Positions 60,368 to 64,000 of a stretch of 64,000 bases of DNA are shown here, piece by piece. The notes beneath the pieces were generated by a model. The model did no database searches, was not told the origin of the DNA, and was given only the letters and a program-made list of their open reading frames with translations. Positions within the stretch are counted from its first letter, which is position 1. Every line of letters begins with the position of its first letter. Source of the DNA: Bacteroidaceae bacterium. Its GTDB lineage: Bacteria > Bacteroidota > Bacteroidia > Bacteroidales > Bacteroidaceae. A program made the position numbers and the translations under genes. The stretch is taken from assembly GCA_017534535.1 (NCBI GenBank), contig JAFXVZ010000001.1:26206-90205 (forward strand), given 5' to 3'.

Positions 60368-61162
60368 ATGGAGCAATATTTGGATTTATTGAGAAGGGTG
60401 AAGGCGGAAGGCGTAGAGAAGAGCGACCGCACGGGCACTGGTACCATTAGTATATTTGGTCATCAGATGAGGTTTCATCTGGACGACGGTTTCCCATTGC
60501 TGACGACCAAGAAATTGCATCTGAAGTCTATCATCTATGAATTGCTATGGTTCCTGAAGGGTGATACGAACGTACATTACCTGCAGGAAAATGGTGTACG
60601 CATCTGGAATGAATGGGCTGATGCTGACGGCAACTTGGGCCCTGTCTATGGACACCAATGGCGCTCATGGGAAACCACTGACGGTAAAGTGGTTGATCAG
60701 ATTAGCGAAGTGGTGGAGACCATTAAAAACAACCCCGATTCCCGCCGCATTATGGTTTGCTCATGGAACGTGGGCGACCTGCCTCACATGGCTCTCCCGC
60801 CCTGTCATTGCCTGTTTCAGTTCTATGTGGCTAACGGAACCTTGAGCCTGCAACTGTATCAGCGCAGTGCCGACATTTTCTTAGGTGTACCTTTCAATAT
60901 TGCTTCCTATGCTTTGCTGTTACAAATGATGGCACAAGTAACAGGACTTAAAGCTGGTGATTTTGTGCATACCTTTGGTGACGCACATATCTACCTGAAC
61001 CATTTGGAGCAAGTGGATTTGCAGCTGACTCGTGAGCCAAGACCACTGCCTAAGATGCTTATCAATCCTGACGTAAAGAGTATCTTCGACTTCAAGTACG
61101 AGGATTTTGAGCTGACTGATTATAACCCCTGGCCTCACATTGCCGGAAAAGTATCTGTATGA
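60368..61162 (+). CDS. thyA: Thymidylate synthase
   Basis: 264 residues from ATG 60368; the ten-codon upstream extension is repeat-derived. It has the active-site Cys in [11 protein letters not shown]. Substrate loops [13 protein letters not shown] and [14 protein letters not shown] are present, as are [23 protein letters not shown] and [14 protein letters not shown]. It makes dTMP from dUMP using methylene-tetrahydrofolate. The length equals that of E. coli ThyA. It overlaps folA by 4 bp (61159-61162), a classic folate-coupled pair. Confidence 0.98.
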   Translation: MEQYLDLLRRVKAEGVEKSDRTGTGTISIFGHQMRFHLDDGFPLLTTKKLHLKSIIYELLWFLKGDTNVHYLQENGVRIWNEWADADGNLGPVYGHQWRSWETTDGKVVDQISEVVETIKNNPDSRRIMVCSWNVGDLPHMALPPCHCLFQFYVANGTLSLQLYQRSADIFLGVPFNIASYALLLQMMAQVTGLKAGDFVHTFGDAHIYLNHLEQVDLQLTREPRPLPKMLINPDVKSIFDFKYEDFELTDYNPWPHIAGKVSV

Positions 61163-61650
61163 CCATGATTGCCATTATTGCAGCCATAGACAAGAACAAT
61201 GCATTGGGCTTCAAGAACAAGTTGTTGTTTTACCTTCCCGATGACCTGAAGCGTTTCAAGGCATTGACCACAGGACATACCGTTGTGATGGGCAGGAAAA
61301 CGTTTGACTCACTCCCTAAAGGTGCTTTACCCAATCGTAGAAACATTGTGCTGAGCCGCAGCACCAAGTTGGTGTTACCTGGAGCTGAGGTATATCCCTC
61401 ACTGGAAGAAGCACTGAAGCATTGTGCAGAAGATGAAGAGGTATTCATTATGGGTGGTGCCAGTGTCTATCGACAGGCGATGCCTTTGGCTGACAAACTG
61501 TATCTGACGGAGATAGATGCCGAAGCAGCAGAGGCAGACGTGTATTTCCCCGTCGTAGATAAAGAAACGTGGCACGAAATAAAAAGAGATGTCCGTCGTG
61601 CAGACGACAGACATCCCTATGATTTTGCCTTCGTAGATTACGAAAGATAA
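61159..61650 (+). CDS. folA: Dihydrofolate reductase
   Basis: 163 residues. [35 protein letters not shown] holds the nucleotide/substrate loop and the catalytic Asp. [21 protein letters not shown] and [13 protein letters not shown] follow in the usual order. It regenerates tetrahydrofolate consumed by thyA and is translationally coupled to it by the ATGA overlap. Convergent with the Lrp gene, only 8 bp apart, with no hairpin between. Confidence 0.97.
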   Translation: MTMIAIIAAIDKNNALGFKNKLLFYLPDDLKRFKALTTGHTVVMGRKTFDSLPKGALPNRRNIVLSRSTKLVLPGAEVYPSLEEALKHCAEDEEVFIMGGASVYRQAMPLADKLYLTEIDAEAAEADVYFPVVDKETWHEIKRDVRRADDRHPYDFAFVDYER

Positions 61651-61658
61651 TTGCCTGA

Positions 61659-62135
61659 TTAGATCCCGCCTGTGATGGTCTCGACTGGCAACTGTCTCTT
61701 GATTGCCTCGTTGAAAGAGATCAGCGTTTCTGTACGGGCAAGACCCAGTGTCTGCAATTTATCATGTATCACACTCAGCAGGTGATGATTGTTACGAGCA
61801 TAAATCTTGATAAACATATCATACTGACCTGTTGTATAGTGACATTCAACCACTTCAGGAATCTTTTTCAAAGCTTCAGTCACATCTTCAAAAGAAGATG
61901 GATCTTTCAGGTATAGGCCAATATACGCACAAGTTTCGAACCCCACGCTTTCGGGATCTACTATAAACTGGGAGCCTTTCAATACACCTATTGCGGTGAG
62001 TTTCTGTACTCTCTGGTGGATTGCCGCTCCAGAAACATTACAAGCCCTGGCTACTTCCAGAAAAGGAACACGAGCATCGTTCGCGATCATGTTCAGGATC
62101 TTCTTGTCAAGGGCGTCTAATTGATGATGTGCCAT
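61659..62135 (-). CDS. Lrp/AsnC-family transcription regulator
   Basis: 158 residues. The winged helix-turn-helix lies at the N-terminus (LDKKILNMIANDARVPFLEVARACNVSGAAIHQRVQKL), followed by a RAM/AsnC ligand domain (GFETCAYIGLYLKD, VVECHYTTGQYDMFIKIYA). It likely responds to amino acids and forms dimers or octamers. Its own promoter is TTGC-N19-TACCTTTG at 62206-62176. Targets are unknown; the adjacent M64 gene is divergent and shares the intergenic region, so it could be one. Confidence 0.93.
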   Translation of the reverse strand: MAHHQLDALDKKILNMIANDARVPFLEVARACNVSGAAIHQRVQKLTAIGVLKGSQFIVDPESVGFETCAYIGLYLKDPSSFEDVTEALKKIPEVVECHYTTGQYDMFIKIYARNNHHLLSVIHDKLQTLGLARTETLISFNEAIKRQLPVETITGGI

Positions 62136-62175
62136 TTTTATTACAAATTATTAGTATTAATAGTTATTTTTTTCG

Positions 62176-62206
62176 CAAAGGTAAACAAAATTGACTAAAT
62201 TTGCAA
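62176..62206 (-). promoter_or_regulatory. Promoter of the Lrp-type gene (overlapping divergent box)
   Basis: Minus strand: TTGC (62206-62203), 19 nt, TACCTTTG (62183-62176). A plus-strand TAAATTTG at 62196-62203, for the M64 gene, lies inside it. Confidence 0.65.
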
Positions 62207-62231
62207 GAAGAAATCAAATATAATAGAAAAT

Positions 62232-63500
62232 ATGAAGAAAATGTTTATTGCCGTATGGCTATTATTGACTGCTTCATCCATGCAGGCGCAGAAATTCGAA
62301 GATTATTTCATGGATCGGACACTTCGGGTGGATTACGTCTTCACGGGTAATGACCATGAGCAGCAGATAGCATTGGATGAGTTATCCGCCTATCCAGGAT
62401 GGGCAGGCAGAAGGAAGCATTTGGCAGAAATGCCGTTGGAGAGTCATGGACAGGTAGTGATGCGTGACAAAGCATCAGGACAAACCATTTATGCCACTTC
62501 GTTCTCGTCTCTCTTCCAGGAGTGGACAGCTACAGACGAGGCGAAAGAGGTAACAAAGAGCTTTGAAAATTGTTTCCAAGTGCCATTCCCCAAGGAACCT
62601 GCTGAGGTGGAGATTACCTTGATGAACTATCGCCATGAGGTGATGGCTAAGCTAAAGCATACGGTGGATCCATCGGATATCTTGATTCGCCAAAAAGGTA
62701 GGGATCATGTGACGCCTCACAAATATACAGTGAAGAATGGCCCAACTGAAGAGTGCATTGACATAGCTATCTTGGCAGAGGGTTACAAGCCCGAGGAAAT
62801 GGAACTGTTCTATGAAGATGCAGCTAAGGTTAGTGAGTTTTTGTTTAGCTATGAACCTTTCAAATCGTTACAGAACAAGTTTAATTTCGTAGCGGTGGCA
62901 AGTGAATCAATTGATAGCGGAGTAAGTGTGCCAAAGCGTGATGAATGGAAGCAGACGCCTTTTAGCTCTAACTATAGTACTTTCTATTCAGACCGTTACT
63001 TGACGACTTCCCAATTGAAGGCTGTGCACGACGCTTTGGCTGGTATTCCTTACGAGCATATCATCGTATTGGCAAATACGGAGGAATATGGTGGTGGTGG
63101 CATCTACAATTCATTGATGCTGACGGCTGCCCACCATAGTACTTTCCGTCCTGTAGTAGTGCATGAGTTCGGTCATAGCTTTGCAGGTTTGGCAGATGAG
63201 TATTTCTACGATGATGATGTGATGTCAGGCAGCTATCCACTTGACATTGAACCGTGGGAACAGAACATCACTACGTTAGTGGACTTTGACAGCAAGTGGA
63301 AGGACATGTTGAAGAAGGGTACGCCTATCCCTACCATTGAACAAGATACGAAAGTGGGTGTTTTTGAGGGAGGAGGTTATTCTTCAAAGGGCGTCTATCG
63401 CCCAGCTTTTGATTGCAGGATGCGAACGAATAGCAGTCCGGAGTTCTGTCCTGTTTGTGATAGGGCAATAAGGAGAATTGTTGCTTTTTATACGGAATAA
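62232..63500 (+). CDS. M64-family metallopeptidase (IgA-peptidase-like), secreted
   Basis: 422 residues. The signal peptide ends at SSMQAQ. An N-terminal beta-sandwich (residues ~20-150) precedes the catalytic domain with VDIAILAEGYK-type start, HIIVLANTEEYGGGGIYN, and the zinc site HEFGHSFAGLADEYFYDD. The last Cys pair (CPVCDRAIRRI) is typical of the family. M64 founders cleave IgA, but gut Bacteroidales members have unknown substrates. Followed by a perfect terminator. Confidence 0.9.
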   Translation: MKKMFIAVWLLLTASSMQAQKFEDYFMDRTLRVDYVFTGNDHEQQIALDELSAYPGWAGRRKHLAEMPLESHGQVVMRDKASGQTIYATSFSSLFQEWTATDEAKEVTKSFENCFQVPFPKEPAEVEITLMNYRHEVMAKLKHTVDPSDILIRQKGRDHVTPHKYTVKNGPTEECIDIAILAEGYKPEEMELFYEDAAKVSEFLFSYEPFKSLQNKFNFVAVASESIDSGVSVPKRDEWKQTPFSSNYSTFYSDRYLTTSQLKAVHDALAGIPYEHIIVLANTEEYGGGGIYNSLMLTAAHHSTFRPVVVHEFGHSFAGLADEYFYDDDVMSGSYPLDIEPWEQNITTLVDFDSKWKDMLKKGTPIPTIEQDTKVGVFEGGGYSSKGVYRPAFDCRMRTNSSPEFCPVCDRAIRRIVAFYTE

Positions 63501-63504
63501 AAAG

Positions 63505-63532
63505 ATTATCCCCGCCAATTGGCGGGGATAAT
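63505..63532. terminator. Bidirectional terminator
   Basis: Perfect 28-nt palindrome (ATTATCCCCGCCAA and complement) between the convergent M64 and exbD genes. Confidence 0.92.
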
Positions 63533-63556
63533 TCTTATAAATAAGCTCATAACTAC

Positions 63557-64000
63557 TTACTGACGTTTAGCAGCAGAATAGTTAATCTTCAGTGCATAAG
63601 CCCTACGAAGTGCCTCCTTGATATCGGTCACAATACCCATCTTGGTATCACGGTCAACCTTCAAAGAAACGGTCATCTGTGGCTGATCCTCTTCCTTCAT
63701 ACTGGCACGTTCACCAATAATGTAGTCCTGGATCTCAGCGGTCTCAGCGAATGCATCGTTCAACTGGATACGTGTTTCATCACCCAAAGTCTTGCGGAAC
63801 TCCTGTGTAGGCTTACCTACATAGATGAAAGTCACCAAAGACTTCTTTTCCAGTTTCTCCAGCTCAGTTCCCTGAGGAGCTCTAAACTCAACCTTCAAAG
63901 TTACCTCACGCATTGTTGTTACCATCATGAAGAAGAACAACAGAGTAAAGATCAAGTCAGGAAGAGAAGAGGTGTTCATACGTGGCATACCACGCTTACC
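63557..64000 (-). CDS. exbD: ExbD/TolR-type biopolymer transport protein (5' end missing)
   Basis: 147 residues are visible. The frame continues past the window edge (GKRGMPRMNTSSLPDLIFTL), and relatives begin a few residues earlier with a basic segment. There is one membrane helix (LPDLIFTLLFFFMMV) with the proton-path Asp, then a periplasmic domain. It works with ExbB and TonB to power outer-membrane import. An exbB/second exbD gene is expected just outside the window. Confidence 0.88.
   Translation of the reverse strand, partial: GKRGMPRMNTSSLPDLIFTLLFFFMMVTTMREVTLKVEFRAPQGTELEKLEKKSLVTFIYVGKPTQEFRKTLGDETRIQLNDAFAETAEIQDYIIGERASMKEEDQPQMTVSLKVDRDTKMGIVTDIKEALRRAYALKINYSAAKRQ

Overview
The window looks like chromosome from a member of the Bacteroidales, most likely Prevotella or a close relative. 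The signs are: many promoters with a TAnnTTTG -7 box and a TTTG/TTGC-like -33 box; a complete type V (Mfa/Fim-type) pilus operon; fimbrillin-like lipoproteins; DUF3575, DUF3868, DUF5686 and DUF3160 proteins; a menaquinone prenyltransferase; and a one-piece tmRNA whose tag reads GNTNYAFAA. No CRISPR array, tRNA, rRNA or complete insertion sequence was seen.

Layout. (1) 1-4274, minus strand: a six-gene operon starting with a 45-residue peptide that carries a YxxP leader motif. It continues with a proline-rich fimbrillin-like lipoprotein, a nucleotidyltransferase, an HPr-kinase-like protein, an S24/S26-type protease and a PqqD-like protein. This resembles a RiPP (modified peptide) tailoring cassette that lacks its cyclase; a further gene starts at 29 and runs off the window. 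(2) 4370-8399, minus: three tandem paralogous surface lipoproteins, one broken by an amber codon and one truncated at its C-terminus. (3) 8400-11158: a repeat-rich gap, a secreted beta-structured protein and a second gap. (4) 11159-20713, plus: wecB, a DUF5686 outer-membrane protein, rarA, a D-2-hydroxyacid dehydrogenase, a split lysO lysine exporter, an alpha/beta hydrolase fused to a nucleotidase-like domain, and a K+/H+ antiporter. (5) 20782-23905, minus: a GH2 protein that seems to lack its nucleophile, then tmRNA. (6) 24049-30101: NAD salvage (pncA-pncB), a small membrane protein, a group containing menA and a radical SAM protein, then exported glutathione peroxidase and thioredoxin.

(7) 30635-31353, minus: a cluster of short peptides with double-glycine leaders, having its own promoter and terminator and no neighbouring maturation genes. 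(8) 31547-38709: a coiled-coil protein, an AlaX-like editing protein, a RyR-domain protein paired with a TIR-like membrane protein, rlmD, an RluA-type pseudouridine synthase, a voltage-gated K+ channel and a methyltransferase. (9) 38914-53379, plus: the type V pilus operon: DUF3575, DUF3868/OmpA, two large pilin-like subunits, an Mfa2/FimB anchor and three accessory or tip subunits. Five of these share a Thr-Arg processing site. Next to it lie fused remnants of a second DUF3868 gene and an Rpn-type gene. (10) 54276-64000: CapA-like protein, DUF3160/YARHG lipoprotein, small lipoprotein, cardiolipin synthase, thyA-folA, Lrp-type regulator, M64 peptidase and a partial exbD.

Two kinds of non-coding repeat run through the window. 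One is heptanucleotide arrays (CNATTGA or ATTCATT units) at many gene borders. The other is a roughly 75-bp palindromic REP-like element present four times (36050, 55323, 60166, 60261). Both create false ORFs.
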